A stretch of DNA of 54,813 bases from an uncultured Pelagibacteraceae bacterium (GCA_902630065.1 CACOTF010000005.1:1-54813); one strand, 5' to 3'; shown: positions 34,635 to 43,938, numbered from the stretch's first letter. Translations and numbers: made by a program. Notes: generated by a model not told the origin, from the letters alone.

Positions 34635-35529
34635 AAATTACCTTGGATATTTTCTTCTTCTTTTTCAGCCTTTATTTATGGCTAGCAATCTCATAGTTGC
34701 TAGAGGTGGGGTTGATGATGTTCCACCAATTACCTTATCTTTTTGGAGATGGTTTTTATTTTTTTTTATTTTATTTATCTTTAATTTTAAATATTTAATT
34801 AAAAATTATCGAATTATTAAGCAAGAGAGTAAAAAAAGTTTTTTCCTTGGTTTAATGGGCTGTGGTGTATGTGGAATTTTTCCATATATGGCTGGTTCGT
34901 CCACAACTATTGTAAACATGGGCATTCTTTATACGTCTTCACCAATTTTTATAATTTTAATTTCATATTTTTTTTACAAAGATAAAATTAACATTTTACA
35001 ATTCGCTGGTTTACTATTCTGCTTATTAGGTGTTTTTTCTGTAATTTTAAAAGGTGATATTAATTTACTTTTAGAGTTAAAATTCGCCTCTGGAGATTTT
35101 TGGATGTTAGGCGCAGCATTAGGATGGGCGATATATACTGTAATGTTATTTCAATGGAAATCTGAGCTTTCTTTTTTTCCTAGACTTACATTAATCTCTT
35201 TTTTTGGTTTTGTAAGTATTTTGCCATTCTATTTTATTGAACATACTTATTTTGAGAAAGCATTAATTAACAAGGAGTTTTATTATTGGATTTCATTTGC
35301 TGCTCTTTCTCCAGGAATTATTGCATTTTCATTGTACACTCTAACTATAAAATATTTGGGACCTTCTACTACTGGATTTACTCTTTACTTATACACAATT
35401 TATGGTGCTTTTTATGGGATATTATTTTTTTCAGAAATTTTAGAAAATTATCATCTAATTGGCACTATATTAGTATTTTTTGGAATTTATTTAGTAAGAA
35501 GAAAAAATAAAAATGAAATTAAAGCCTAA
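34627..35529 (+). CDS. EamA/DMT-family transporter
   Basis: A 300-residue membrane protein with ten hydrophobic helices arranged as two EamA repeats (about 8-140 and 155-292). The conserved ends are seen: YTSSPIFIILISYFFYKDK closing repeat 1 and YLGPSTTGFTLYLYTIYGAFYGILFFSE in repeat 2. Members export amino acids or other metabolites; the substrate here is not known. It overlaps the MFS gene upstream and the hydrolase gene downstream by 17 bases. Confidence 0.88.
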   Translation: MSKNYLGYFLLLFQPLFMASNLIVARGGVDDVPPITLSFWRWFLFFFILFIFNFKYLIKNYRIIKQESKKSFFLGLMGCGVCGIFPYMAGSSTTIVNMGILYTSSPIFIILISYFFYKDKINILQFAGLLFCLLGVFSVILKGDINLLLELKFASGDFWMLGAALGWAIYTVMLFQWKSELSFFPRLTLISFFGFVSILPFYFIEHTYFEKALINKEFYYWISFAALSPGIIAFSLYTLTIKYLGPSTTGFTLYLYTIYGAFYGILFFSEILENYHLIGTILVFFGIYLVRRKNKNEIKA

Positions 35530-36325
35530 AATGTTATTTGCAAAAATTCTGTTTTATATTTTAATTATTTACTTTTGCGTTTCTCTAATAGTTTATTTTT
35601 ATCAAAGAAAATTATTATACCATCCTGGAGAAAATAATTATTTAGATGAGGGACCTCTATCTCACAAAATCGAAAAAGTAAGCATTCAATCTGATAATGA
35701 TCTAGTTGGATGGTATTACAAAAAAAATAATAACTCTAAAACCTTGCTTTTTTTTCACGGAAATGCTGGAAAATTAGATAATAGAATTTATAAACTAAAT
35801 GAGTTTGCAGATTTAGATTTAAACTATTTAATTTTTGCATATAGAGGTTTTAGTGGAAACAAAGGCAAACCAACAGAAATTGGACTTTATAAAGATGCAA
35901 TTAAAGCCAAAGAATGGCTTAATCAAAACAATATAGAAGATAAAGATATTGTTCTCTATGGAGAATCTCTTGGCACTGCTGTAGCAATAGAGACCGCAAG
36001 TAACAATTTATTTGCAGGAATAATATTAGAGTCCCCATTTACATCCATGGAGATTTTGGCACAAAAATATTACCCATATCTTCCTGCAAAAATTATTTTA
36101 AAAGATAAGTACAAATCCATTGAAAAAATTAACAAAATAAAGTTTCCTATGCACGTGATGCATGGGAAAAAGGATAATATTGTGCCATTTTATATGGGCG
36201 AAGAAATATTTAATAAATATGGTGGTGTTAAGTCAAATTATTTTAATGACAACGACGACCATATGATGGAATTTAATAAAGATTTAATTCAATCAATCGA
36301 CAATTTTATAAAAAGTTTAAATTAA
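35513..36325 (+). CDS. Alpha/beta hydrolase, BEM46/ABHD17-like
   Basis: A 270-residue membrane-anchored serine hydrolase. One N-terminal hydrophobic helix (about 8-28) is followed by YQRKLLYHPG, the oxyanion region FFHGNAGK, the nucleophile elbow GESLG with Ser near 155, and the C-terminal Asp-His region (HGKKDNIVPF, DDHMMEF). The pattern matches the BEM46/ABHD13-17 group, whose bacterial substrates are mostly unknown. The start overlaps the EamA gene by 17 bases; an ATG six codons in (35531) is an alternative. Confidence 0.87.
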   Translation: MKLKPKMLFAKILFYILIIYFCVSLIVYFYQRKLLYHPGENNYLDEGPLSHKIEKVSIQSDNDLVGWYYKKNNNSKTLLFFHGNAGKLDNRIYKLNEFADLDLNYLIFAYRGFSGNKGKPTEIGLYKDAIKAKEWLNQNNIEDKDIVLYGESLGTAVAIETASNNLFAGIILESPFTSMEILAQKYYPYLPAKIILKDKYKSIEKINKIKFPMHVMHGKKDNIVPFYMGEEIFNKYGGVKSNYFNDNDDHMMEFNKDLIQSIDNFIKSLN

Positions 36326-36373
36326 GACATAATTTAAACAAATCCACATCACTTTTAAATTCTAATTTTAGAT

Positions 36374-36937
36374 ATGTATAAATTCCTTTTATTACTTTTT
36401 TTATTAATATTGCCAACAAAACTTAGTTCAGAAATAAATAATGAGTACTATGATAATAATTATTTCCATATTGGAAAAATGAACTCTTACAATAGTGAGT
36501 TCACTCTATATTTTAAAACACGGAAGAAAGCTATTTTAGCAAAGGGAGAATTTTCTAATTATATCAATGATTTTCCACAGGACTTGTACTTATATGATAA
36601 AAATTTAAATAAAGATTACCCTTTGATTTCATATGACTGGTTTCCAAAAAAAGTAAAAAAAATTTCAAAAAAATATAATTACCCACTTTTCCCAGAGGAT
36701 TTTGCTTACTATTTATTAAATGACAACAACACTTTAATTTTGATAAGTGCAAAAAAAAATTTTTATGAAAATTTAAAATATGACATAAAAAATAATAAGC
36801 TAGAAATTGCTAAAACTTCTGGCAAATTAAATTTTATAATCTCTTCTTATGCTGAAAACTGTGGTTACAAATCTTTAAAAAATAATTTTGAGTGCAATAT
36901 CTATAAACCTTTAATTTCTAAAAATTTGCTTAATTAA
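36374..36937 (+). CDS. Secreted protein of unknown function
   Basis: A 187-residue protein I do not recognise. It has a clear signal peptide (hydrophobic core LLLLFLLILP, cleavage near residue 19) and a mature part rich in Asn, Lys and Tyr, with beta-strand-like alternation and two cysteines near the C-terminus (ENCGYKS and FECNIYK), which could form a disulfide. No membrane segment or catalytic motif stands out. It follows the hydrolase gene by 48 bases and its 3' end overlaps the convergent ftsY by 8 bases. Confidence 0.7.
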   Translation: MYKFLLLLFLLILPTKLSSEINNEYYDNNYFHIGKMNSYNSEFTLYFKTRKKAILAKGEFSNYINDFPQDLYLYDKNLNKDYPLISYDWFPKKVKKISKKYNYPLFPEDFAYYLLNDNNTLILISAKKNFYENLKYDIKNNKLEIAKTSGKLNFIISSYAENCGYKSLKNNFECNIYKPLISKNLLN

Positions 36938-37847
36938 TTTGGGTAAAAGCATTTGCAAACTTCTCAGCTTCAAATATTTGTAAGTCATCCTCTTTTTCTC
37001 CCAGCCCAAGACCAACTATAGGTACTTTATATTTCTTTGAAATCGCAATCAATACCCCACCTTTTGCAGTTCCATCAAGTTTTGTCATTATGATGCCTGT
37101 GATTGGAAGTAATTTATTAAACTCTTCGAGTTGATTAATTATATTTTGCCCCGATGTTGCATCTAAAACTAAAATAACCTCGTGAGGTGCTGTTTCATCA
37201 CTTTTTTTAATTACATTTCCTATTTTTTTTAATTCATCCATTAAATTCTTTTTATTTTGCAATCTTCCTGCCGTGTCTACTATTACTTGATCTATATTTT
37301 GACTATGAGCTACTTCCATTGCTTTATAAGCAACTGAAGCCGGATCTGAACCGGGATCTGATTTTACAATTTTAGCATCAACCCTGTTAGCCCATTCTTC
37401 TAATTGATCAATAGCAGCTGCTCTAAATGTATCGCATGCTGAAAAAAGAACTTTATTATTATTTTGTATAAATATTTTTCCTAATTTTCCAATAGTCGTT
37501 GTCTTACCAACTCCATTAACACCTGAAACTAATATTATATTTGTCTTTTCTTTTTTTAAAAAAAAATCTTTCTTTTCTAGGGGTGTCATTAGTTCTAAAA
37601 TATAATTATTAAGTATTTCGAAAACTTCCTTGATTGGATCATTTTTAGGATCAATCTTTTTTTGAGCAATTATAGATTTTATCTCTGATGCTGCATCTAT
37701 ACCCACATCTGAGCCGATCAAGAATTCTTCTATTTTATCAAGAGTTGCATCGTCAATTTCTTTCTTAACTATTATTTCTTTAAGGCCTGATGCTATATTG
37801 CTTGCACTTCTTTTAAATCCGATTTTAAATTTTTCAAAAATACCCAT
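36930..37847 (-). CDS. ftsY: Signal recognition particle receptor FtsY
   Basis: SRP receptor GTPase that docks ribosome-nascent chain-SRP complexes at the membrane. The 305 residues are essentially the NG domain: G1 GVNGVGKTT (near 109-117), DTFRAAAIDQL, DTAGR, and TKLDGTAKGG near the end, plus the closing GLGE. The acidic N-terminal A domain of E. coli FtsY is missing and replaced by a short basic amphipathic start (MGIFEKFKIGFKR) that could bind lipid. It shares one base with dapF upstream. Its partner ffh lies nearby on the other strand. Confidence 0.96.
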   Translation of the reverse strand: MGIFEKFKIGFKRSASNIASGLKEIIVKKEIDDATLDKIEEFLIGSDVGIDAASEIKSIIAQKKIDPKNDPIKEVFEILNNYILELMTPLEKKDFFLKKEKTNIILVSGVNGVGKTTTIGKLGKIFIQNNNKVLFSACDTFRAAAIDQLEEWANRVDAKIVKSDPGSDPASVAYKAMEVAHSQNIDQVIVDTAGRLQNKKNLMDELKKIGNVIKKSDETAPHEVILVLDATSGQNIINQLEEFNKLLPITGIIMTKLDGTAKGGVLIAISKKYKVPIVGLGLGEKEDDLQIFEAEKFANAFTQIN

Positions 37848-38671
37848 TATATCTTGATATTAATTTTTTCAATTTCAGATACAGGACCTCTCATTTTTAT
37901 ATTTAATTCATTATCAATTTGAATATTTAAAATTCCTGTTGAAAATTCTATTTTTGAATTACTGTTTTGTAGTTGATTTAAATTAGCTGCGACTGCTGTT
38001 GCACATGCTGCAGTCCCACAAGCTTTAGTTAAACCTGCACCCCTCTCCCAAACTTTAATTTTGTAATGTTGTTCACTAATTTTCTGAGCTATTGTGACAT
38101 TGCATTTCTCAGGGAAAACTTCATGATTTTCTATTAATGGTCCATATTTTTTTAAATTTATTTTTTCTATATCCTCGCAAAAATATACGACATGAGGATT
38201 TCCAACATTCACTGCAATACCACCATTCATTTTATTTCCGTCAACATCAATCATGCCAAGTGACAGATTTTTAGTATCAAGATTTTTACTTAAAGGAATT
38301 TTGTTCCACTCTAAATTTGGAGTTCCAATTATTGTTTCAACATCTTTATTATTAAGAACTTTAGATTTTAATATTTTTGAGGATACCGAAATTTCAATTT
38401 CTTTTTTATTTTTTTCAATACTTAGTAAATAAGCAACACACCTAGTTCCATTTCCACATGCATCTGAGTGGCTTCCATCCGAGTTAAAAAAAGCAACATC
38501 AGCATCAGCTTTTTGACTTTTGTTTATGTAGATCAACTGATCGCACCCTATGAAATCTCTGTCACAAATTTTTAAGATTTGGTCATTTGATAAGTTTAAA
38601 CTATTTATTCTCTGATCAATAATAACAAAATCGTTACCTAATCCATCCATTTTAAATGCTTCAAATTCCAT
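37847..38671 (-). CDS. dapF: Diaminopimelate epimerase
   Basis: Epimerises LL- to meso-diaminopimelate for lysine and peptidoglycan synthesis. The 274 residues show the two catalytic cysteines in DACGNGTR (about 69-76) and KACGTAACATA (about 213-223), plus MDGLGNDFVIID at the start. The second motif has Ala in place of a Gly that is common in the family, which should be tolerated. The pairing dapF-ftsY is typical for alphaproteobacteria. It is divergent from ffh, and the 159 bases between them hold a structured RNA leader. Confidence 0.95.
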   Translation of the reverse strand: MEFEAFKMDGLGNDFVIIDQRINSLNLSNDQILKICDRDFIGCDQLIYINKSQKADADVAFFNSDGSHSDACGNGTRCVAYLLSIEKNKKEIEISVSSKILKSKVLNNKDVETIIGTPNLEWNKIPLSKNLDTKNLSLGMIDVDGNKMNGGIAVNVGNPHVVYFCEDIEKINLKKYGPLIENHEVFPEKCNVTIAQKISEQHYKIKVWERGAGLTKACGTAACATAVAANLNQLQNSNSKIEFSTGILNIQIDNELNIKMRGPVSEIEKINIKI

Positions 38672-38691
38672 ATAAATAATACTTAACTTAT

Positions 38692-38720
38692 TTATTGACT
38701 TTTTGAACCTCTAATATAAT
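38692..38720 (+). promoter_or_regulatory. Putative promoter of the ffh leader
   Basis: A perfect -10 box TATAAT is at 38715-38720. TTATTG at 38692-38697 gives a 17-base spacer; the better-looking TTGACT at 38695-38700 gives only 14. Transcription would start near 38726, just at the first base-paired segment of the structured leader, which supports the assignment. Confidence 0.5.
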
Positions 38721-38723
38721 TTA

Positions 38724-38830
38724 CGCGCACTTCCGCAAAATACAGCAATTTGCGGTGTCTTTGGAAACAAAGAGATCGACACCAGTCAGCGAGGGTTCGC
38801 CCACTGGTGCGATACTTGCTGTGCGAAATT
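38724..38830 (+). ncRNA. Structured 5' leader RNA of ffh with possible pseudoknot
   Basis: Three hairpins abut without linkers. P2 is CCGCAAA/TTTGCGG (38733-38739/38749-38755). P3 is TGTCTTTG/CAAA...GACA (38756-38763/38768-38771 and 38778-38781) with a GAAA loop and a 6-base bulge. P4 is CCAGT...GGG/CCCACTGG (38782-38786, 38093-style inner GGG at 38793-38795, with 38800-38807) with a TTCG loop and a 6-base bulge. The P2 loop ACAGCAA (38742-38748) is complementary to TTGCTGT (38816-38822). The 5' end CGCAC (38726-38730) can pair with GTGCG at 38807-38811 or 38821-38825. The structure ends 5 bases before the ffh start, so translational control is plausible. It lacks the conserved 4.5S RNA core. 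Confidence 0.7.
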
Positions 38831-40189
38831 ATGTTTGAAAATTTAACTAATAAATTTGAAGAAATTTTTTCTTCATTAAAAAAAGCTCCTTCTCTTGATG
38901 AAAAGCAAGTTGACGAGAGTTTAAAAGGTATAAGGTTGGCTTTATTAGAAGCCGATGTTTCTTTAGACGTAGTTAAGGAGTTTATTAGTAGAGTTAAGCC
39001 CAAAGCTCTAGGTCAGGAAATTATAAGATCAACTTCGCCCGGGGATATGGTTGTAAAAATCGTTTATGACGAAATAGTATCTTTTTTAGGTGATAAGAAT
39101 TCTGAAATCTCCCTTAATGCTGTCCCTCCAGTTCCAATCATGCTAGTTGGGTTGCAAGGTTCAGGAAAAACTACAACAACATCAAAATTAGCAAAATTTT
39201 TAGAAAAAAATAATAAGAAAAAAGTTATGATGGCTAGTTTGGACGTTTACAGACCTGCCGCACAAGAGCAATTGAGACTTTTGGGTGAACAAAATAATAT
39301 TGAAACTTTGCCAATTATAGAAGGCCAGCTTCCTGCTGACATTTGTAGAAGAGCTTTAAGTGCTGCAAATTTAAATGGTTGTGAAGTAGTTTTATTTGAT
39401 ACCGCTGGAAGAACACAAATAGATTTTCAAATGATGAATGAAATCAAACAAATTGAAACTATTATTAATCCTGCAGAAACTATACTAGTAGCAGATTCTC
39501 TAACAGGTCAAGTTGCTGCTAATGTAGCAAAGGAATTTAAAAATACAGTAAATTTGAGCGGCATTATACTTACAAGAGCAGATGGAGATGGAAGAGGTGG
39601 AGCTGCATTGAGTATGAAATATGTTGCTGAGGTCCCTATAAAGTTTCTTGGTGTTGGAGAAAAAATTGAGAATTTTGAAGCTTTCCATCCTGATCGAATT
39701 GCAAATAGAATTTTGGGAATGGGAGATATCGTTTCCTTAGTTGAAAAAGCTTCAGAAGATTTAGATCAAGAAAATTTAAAGAAAACAGAAGAGAAACTTA
39801 AAAAGGGTCAATTCTCGATGGAAGATTATCTTTCTCAATTACGTCAAATGAAAAAGATGGGTGGAATAGAAGGTATAATGTCATTTCTCCCTGGAGTTTC
39901 AAAAATTAAATCACAAATGGACCAATCAGGAATAGATGAAAAAATTATAACTCAAAATGAAGCAGTTATTTTATCAATGACAAAGCAAGAAAGAGAAAAT
40001 CCTAAAATTATAAATGGATCAAGAAAAAAAAGAATTGCTAATGGCTCAGGAACAGACATTGCCACTATCAATAAGTTGTTAAAACAATTTAAGATGATGT
40101 CAGAAATGATGAAAAAAATGTCTAAAGGAAACATGAAAGGAATGGCGGATAAAGGGATTCCGCCTGAACTATTTAATCAATTAAAATAA
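38831..40189 (+). CDS. ffh: Signal recognition particle protein Ffh
   Basis: SRP54 GTPase that binds signal sequences and 4.5S RNA and docks on FtsY. From the ATG at 38831 it has 452 residues: N domain, G1 GLQGSGKTTT (near 107-116), DVYRPAAQEQL, DTAGRTQID, RADGDGRGGA, then the Met-rich M domain (MEDYLSQLRQMKKMGG through MMSEMMKKMSKGNMKGM). An in-frame ATG at 38750 would add 27 residues (MRCLWKQ...), but that stretch is the structured RNA leader and does not resemble Ffh. It is followed 14 bases later by rpsP. Confidence 0.96.
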   Translation: MFENLTNKFEEIFSSLKKAPSLDEKQVDESLKGIRLALLEADVSLDVVKEFISRVKPKALGQEIIRSTSPGDMVVKIVYDEIVSFLGDKNSEISLNAVPPVPIMLVGLQGSGKTTTTSKLAKFLEKNNKKKVMMASLDVYRPAAQEQLRLLGEQNNIETLPIIEGQLPADICRRALSAANLNGCEVVLFDTAGRTQIDFQMMNEIKQIETIINPAETILVADSLTGQVAANVAKEFKNTVNLSGIILTRADGDGRGGAALSMKYVAEVPIKFLGVGEKIENFEAFHPDRIANRILGMGDIVSLVEKASEDLDQENLKKTEEKLKKGQFSMEDYLSQLRQMKKMGGIEGIMSFLPGVSKIKSQMDQSGIDEKIITQNEAVILSMTKQERENPKIINGSRKKRIANGSGTDIATINKLLKQFKMMSEMMKKMSKGNMKGMADKGIPPELFNQLK

Positions 40190-40203
40190 AGGAGATATAA
40201 GTA

Positions 40204-40629
40204 ATGTTAAAAATGAGACTATCAATGGGAGGGACTAAAAAAAGGCCAGTATATAAAATTGTTGTGGCCGATAGTAGATTTCCAAGAGACGGAAGGTTTA
40301 TAGAAAAATTAGGTTTTTATAATCCATTATTACCGAAAGATAAAAAGGAGAGAATTGGCTTAGACTCTGAGCGAATAAAATATTGGTTAGGTCAAGGAGC
40401 TCAGCCAACAACAAGAGTTGCAAGGTTATTGGGAGAAAACGATATAATGCCAATGCCCGAAAAAGGAAACAATCCTCAAAAAGCAATACCTAAAAAAGAC
40501 AGAAAAAAAGGTGAAGAAGGCGGCGAAGCTAAGGCAGCAGAAGCTCCAAAAGAAGAAGCTAAGGCAGCAGAAGCTCCAAAAGAAGAAGATAAGGCAGCAG
40601 AAGCTCCAAAAGAAGAAGAAAAGAAATAA
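40204..40629 (+). CDS. rpsP: 30S ribosomal protein S16 with repetitive C-terminal tail
   Basis: Small-subunit protein needed for 30S assembly. The first 80 or so residues are standard S16: [32 protein letters not shown] and [12 protein letters not shown]. The protein runs to 141 residues because of a charged tail that ends in three 10-residue repeats ([10 protein letters not shown] type). The ribosome-binding site GGAG lies just upstream. Its stop overlaps the trmD start by one base. The rimM gene usually found between rpsP and trmD is absent. Confidence 0.96.
   Translation: MLKMRLSMGGTKKRPVYKIVVADSRFPRDGRFIEKLGFYNPLLPKDKKERIGLDSERIKYWLGQGAQPTTRVARLLGENDIMPMPEKGNNPQKAIPKKDRKKGEEGGEAKAAEAPKEEAKAAEAPKEEDKAAEAPKEEEKK
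40528..40617 (+). repeat. Three tandem 30-bp repeats in the rpsP tail
   Basis: Units at 40528-40557, 40558-40587 and 40588-40617 are nearly identical; the third differs at its first codon (GAT for GCT). They encode [11 protein letters not shown]. The near-identity at the DNA level suggests recent expansion by slippage or unequal recombination, so copy number may vary between strains. Confidence 0.93.
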
Positions 40630-41324
40630 TGTTAAGTGCTCGAGTATTTACGTTGTACCCAGATTTTTTTCCTGGATATCTTGGCCAAGGTATATTTGGT
40701 AAAGCTTTGTCTGATAAAAAATGGGAATTGGATACTGTAAATATTAGAGATTATGCATTTGATAAACATAAAACTGTTGATGATACTCCTTATGGAGGAG
40801 GCGAAGGCATGTTAATGAAAGCAGATGTATTAGCAGCATCGATAGATAAAAATGTTTCTGCAGACGAGAAAATTATTTATCTTAGTCCAAAAGGAAAGCT
40901 TTTTAATCATCAGTTAGCAAAAAAACTATCCAAGGAAAATACTATAAATATTATATGTGGTCACTTTGAAGGTGTGGATGACAGATTGCTCAATACAAGA
41001 AATATTGAAGAAATTAGTTTGGGAGATTTTGTTTTATCTGGGGGTGAAGGAGCATCTCTTGTAATTCTTGATGCGATATTAAGATTTATTCCAGGTATTC
41101 TAGGGAACAATAAATCAGCTCAAGAGGAAAGTTTTGAAAATGGACTTTTGGAGTACCCACAGTATACCAAACCTCAAGTTTGGGAGCAAAAAAGTGTGCC
41201 AGAAGTGCTATTATCGGGTGATCATGCCAAAATTAAAGACTGGCGTTTATCTCAATCTGAGGCTATAACACGCGACCGAAGACCAGATTTGTGGCAATTA
41301 TATAAAAAGACAAAAGATAACTAA
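40629..41324 (+). CDS. trmD: tRNA (guanine-N1)-methyltransferase
   Basis: SPOUT-class enzyme that methylates G37 of tRNAs from S-adenosylmethionine, preventing frameshifting. The 231 residues include the N-terminal [26 protein letters not shown] (about 55-68), and the trefoil-knot cofactor segment [21 protein letters not shown] near 130-150; DHAKIKDWR lies near the C-terminus. It starts on the last base of the rpsP stop and ends one base before rplS, so translation is tightly coupled. Confidence 0.96.
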   Translation: MLSARVFTLYPDFFPGYLGQGIFGKALSDKKWELDTVNIRDYAFDKHKTVDDTPYGGGEGMLMKADVLAASIDKNVSADEKIIYLSPKGKLFNHQLAKKLSKENTINIICGHFEGVDDRLLNTRNIEEISLGDFVLSGGEGASLVILDAILRFIPGILGNNKSAQEESFENGLLEYPQYTKPQVWEQKSVPEVLLSGDHAKIKDWRLSQSEAITRDRRPDLWQLYKKTKDN

Positions 41325-41325
41325 T

Positions 41326-41919
41326 ATGAAGACAATAGAAGAAATTAATCAATCTAAAGTTAAGAAAATTATTTCTGAAAGACAACACCCTGAATTTTTT
41401 CCAGGCGATATAGTTAAGGTTGGTGTTAGAATTACAGAGGGCAAAAGAGATCGTATTCAATATTTTGAGGGAGTTTGTATTGCAAAAAAAAATAGAGATA
41501 TTAACTCTTCTTTTACAGTAAGAAAAATTTCCTTTGGTGAAGGGGTTGAGAGAACATTTGCTTTATATAGTCCAATTGTTGATACGATTAAAGTTGTCAG
41601 ATCAGGGAAAGTAAGAAGAGCAAAATTATATTATCTAAGAGATAGAACGGGTAAATCAGCTAGAATTGCAGAAAAAATAAAAAAGAAAATTGGGATTGAG
41701 GTAGAAACGAAAATCCAAGAAGTAACAGAAGAAAACGTAATGCCAGATACTGAGCAAAAGAGTTCGGAAGTAGCTAAAGAGGCATCTAAAGAAATTCCAA
41801 AAGATGAGACCAAAGCTGTATCTAAAAATGTAGATGAAAATAAAGATGTCAAAGAAAAAGCACCATCAGCTGAAAAAAAACCTGATGAAGCAGAAGGAAA
41901 TCCAGAAGTAAAAAAATAA
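41326..41919 (+). CDS. rplS: 50S ribosomal protein L19 with charged C-terminal tail
   Basis: Large-subunit protein at the 30S-50S interface. The first 125 or so residues are standard L19: [47 protein letters not shown], and [19 protein letters not shown]. Usual L19 has about 115-130 residues; this one has 197, with a Lys/Glu/Ala-rich low-complexity tail similar in composition to the S16 tail two genes upstream. A 9-base gap leads to leuC. Confidence 0.95.
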   Translation: MKTIEEINQSKVKKIISERQHPEFFPGDIVKVGVRITEGKRDRIQYFEGVCIAKKNRDINSSFTVRKISFGEGVERTFALYSPIVDTIKVVRSGKVRRAKLYYLRDRTGKSARIAEKIKKKIGIEVETKIQEVTEENVMPDTEQKSSEVAKEASKEIPKDETKAVSKNVDENKDVKEKAPSAEKKPDEAEGNPEVKK

Positions 41920-41928
41920 TTTTTTACA

Positions 41929-43332
41929 ATGTCTCAAACTATATATGATAAAATATGGAATGATCATCTTGTTCACCAGCAAGATGATGGTACATCACTT
42001 TTATTCGTTGATAGACATTTAATCCATGAAGTCACTAGTCCCCAGGCTTTTGAAGGTTTAAGAAACTCTAATAGAAAAGTTAGACAGCCTTTACTAACTT
42101 TAGCTGTAGCAGATCATAATGTTCCTACTACAGATAGAACAGCTGCTATTTCTGATGAAGATTCAAGAATACAAATAGAAACTTTAGAAAAAAATTGTGA
42201 AGAGTTTGGCATAAATCTCTTTGGAATGAATGATAAAAGACAAGGAATAGTTCATATCATAGGCCCCGAACAAGGTTTTACGCAACCAGGTACAATAATT
42301 GTATGTGGAGATAGTCATACAGCTACACATGGAGCATTTGGCTCACTTGCTTTTGGAATAGGTACTTCTGAGGTAGAGCATGTCTTAGCAACGCAAACAT
42401 TAGTTCAAAAAAAATCAAAAAATTTTAGAATTAATGTTAATGGCGCCTTGACATTAGGAGTAACATCCAAAGATGTAATACTTCAAATAATTGGAAAAAT
42501 AGGAACAGCAGGTGGAACAGGCTATGTGATTGAATACGCAGGAAATTTAATTTCGAATTTAAGCGTAGAACAGAGAATGACGATTTGTAATATGACCATT
42601 GAAGGTGGGGCAAGAGCAGGATTAATACAGCCAGATGAAAAAGTATTTAAATATTTAAAGGGCAAACCAATGTCACCAAAGAATGATAATTGGGACAAAG
42701 CAGTGGAGTATTGGAGTACGTTAAAATCTGACAACGATGCAAATTTTGATAAAGAAATAAGTCTTGAGGGAGCTGATATAAAACCAATGGTGACTTGGGG
42801 AACATCTCCTCAGGATGTAGTGGATATAGATGGTATTGTCCCTGATCCAGATAAAGAACAAAATGAAGATAGAAAAAACTCCATAAGCAGATCTTTGAAA
42901 TATATGGGTTTAAAGCCAAATACAAAGATAAAAGACATTAAAATTGACAAAGTTTTTATAGGTAGTTGTACAAATGGTCGTATAGAAGATTTGAGAGAAG
43001 CTGCAAAAATATTAAAAGACAAAAAAATAGCTTCTCATGTTGATGCTATGATTGTCCCTGGTTCTGGACTAGTTAAAGAGCAAGCTGAGCAAGAGGGTTT
43101 AGATAAAATATTTAAAAATTCTGGATTTGAATGGAGAGAACCTGGATGTTCAATGTGCCTCGCTATGAATGCAGATAAATTAAAACCTGAAGAAAGATGT
43201 GCATCTACTTCAAATAGGAATTTTGAGGGAAGACAGGGTCGTGGTGGAAGAACTCATCTAGTAAGCCCAGCTATGGCAGCAGCAGCTGCTATTTCTGGAA
43301 ACTTAGATGATGTAAGAAAATATAACAATTAA
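41929..43332 (+). CDS. leuC: 3-isopropylmalate dehydratase large subunit
   Basis: Iron-sulfur isomerase converting 2-isopropylmalate to 3-isopropylmalate in leucine synthesis. The 467 residues carry the 4Fe-4S cysteines in IGSCTNGR (near 345-352) and [11 protein letters not shown] (near 404-414), with [22 protein letters not shown] near 127-148. It is a complete protein of normal length. It is directly followed by leuD with no gap. Confidence 0.97.
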   Translation: MSQTIYDKIWNDHLVHQQDDGTSLLFVDRHLIHEVTSPQAFEGLRNSNRKVRQPLLTLAVADHNVPTTDRTAAISDEDSRIQIETLEKNCEEFGINLFGMNDKRQGIVHIIGPEQGFTQPGTIIVCGDSHTATHGAFGSLAFGIGTSEVEHVLATQTLVQKKSKNFRINVNGALTLGVTSKDVILQIIGKIGTAGGTGYVIEYAGNLISNLSVEQRMTICNMTIEGGARAGLIQPDEKVFKYLKGKPMSPKNDNWDKAVEYWSTLKSDNDANFDKEISLEGADIKPMVTWGTSPQDVVDIDGIVPDPDKEQNEDRKNSISRSLKYMGLKPNTKIKDIKIDKVFIGSCTNGRIEDLREAAKILKDKKIASHVDAMIVPGSGLVKEQAEQEGLDKIFKNSGFEWREPGCSMCLAMNADKLKPEERCASTSNRNFEGRQGRGGRTHLVSPAMAAAAAISGNLDDVRKYNN

Positions 43333-43938
43333 ATGAAAAAATTTACAACACTTAAAAGTATTCCAGCTTATTTACCCATAGTAAATATTGATACCGATAT
43401 GATTATCCCAAAACAATTTTTGAAAACAATAAAAAGAACTGGATTAGGTAGAAACTTATTTTATGAGATGAGATATGACGAAAATGGAAAAACTGTAAAT
43501 GATTTTGTTTTGAATAAATCTCCATTTGATAGTTCGAAAATACTAATCGCAGGTGATAACTTTGGATGTGGATCGTCAAGAGAGCACGCACCTTGGGCAT
43601 TATTAGATTTTGGTATTACGTGTGTTATCAGTACAAGTTATGCAGATATTTTTTATAACAACTGTTTTAAAAATGGAATTTTACCTATTAAGGTAAGCGA
43701 TGAACAAATAAAAGAGCTTTCCGAATATTCCAAAAGACAAGAGGAAATTTCAATTAACTTGCCAGAGCAAAAAATTATTTTTGGTAACAGTGAGATAAAA
43801 TTCGAATTAGATGAATTTAAGAAAAAATGTTTGATTGAAGGGTTAGATGATATTGCATTATCTCTTGAAAAATCTAGCAAAATAATTTCGTTTGAGGAAA
43901 AATTAAAGTCCGTAAAGCCTTGGATATTTAATGATTAA
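43333..43938 (+). CDS. leuD: 3-isopropylmalate dehydratase small subunit
   Basis: Swivelling substrate-binding subunit that pairs with LeuC. The 201 residues show [20 protein letters not shown] near 18-37 and the conserved [17 protein letters not shown] near 74-90. The start codon abuts the leuC stop, and leuB begins 8 bases before its end, forming leuC-leuD-leuB. Confidence 0.97.
   Translation: MKKFTTLKSIPAYLPIVNIDTDMIIPKQFLKTIKRTGLGRNLFYEMRYDENGKTVNDFVLNKSPFDSSKILIAGDNFGCGSSREHAPWALLDFGITCVISTSYADIFYNNCFKNGILPIKVSDEQIKELSEYSKRQEEISINLPEQKIIFGNSEIKFELDEFKKKCLIEGLDDIALSLEKSSKIISFEEKLKSVKPWIFND

Noticed and set aside
38724-38830. 4.5S SRP RNA gene next to ffh
   Set aside because: The region is structured and next to ffh, but it lacks the conserved SRP core (GGAA tetraloop within the AGCA-containing internal loop) and has several hairpins rather than one long one. 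A leader RNA fits better.
38750-38830. N-terminal extension of Ffh from an upstream in-frame ATG
   Set aside because: The 27 added residues correspond to the folded RNA leader, are Arg/Cys-rich and unlike Ffh; MFENLTNKFEEIF at 38831 is the normal family start.
38692-39003. 103-codon open frame on the minus strand across the ffh start
   Set aside because: It is antisense to ffh and its structured leader, with composition dictated by them.
40511-40702. Repetitive Lys/Gln-rich frame overlapping the rpsP tail
   Set aside because: It is the same 30-bp repeat read in another frame, so the open frame is a by-product of the repeat.
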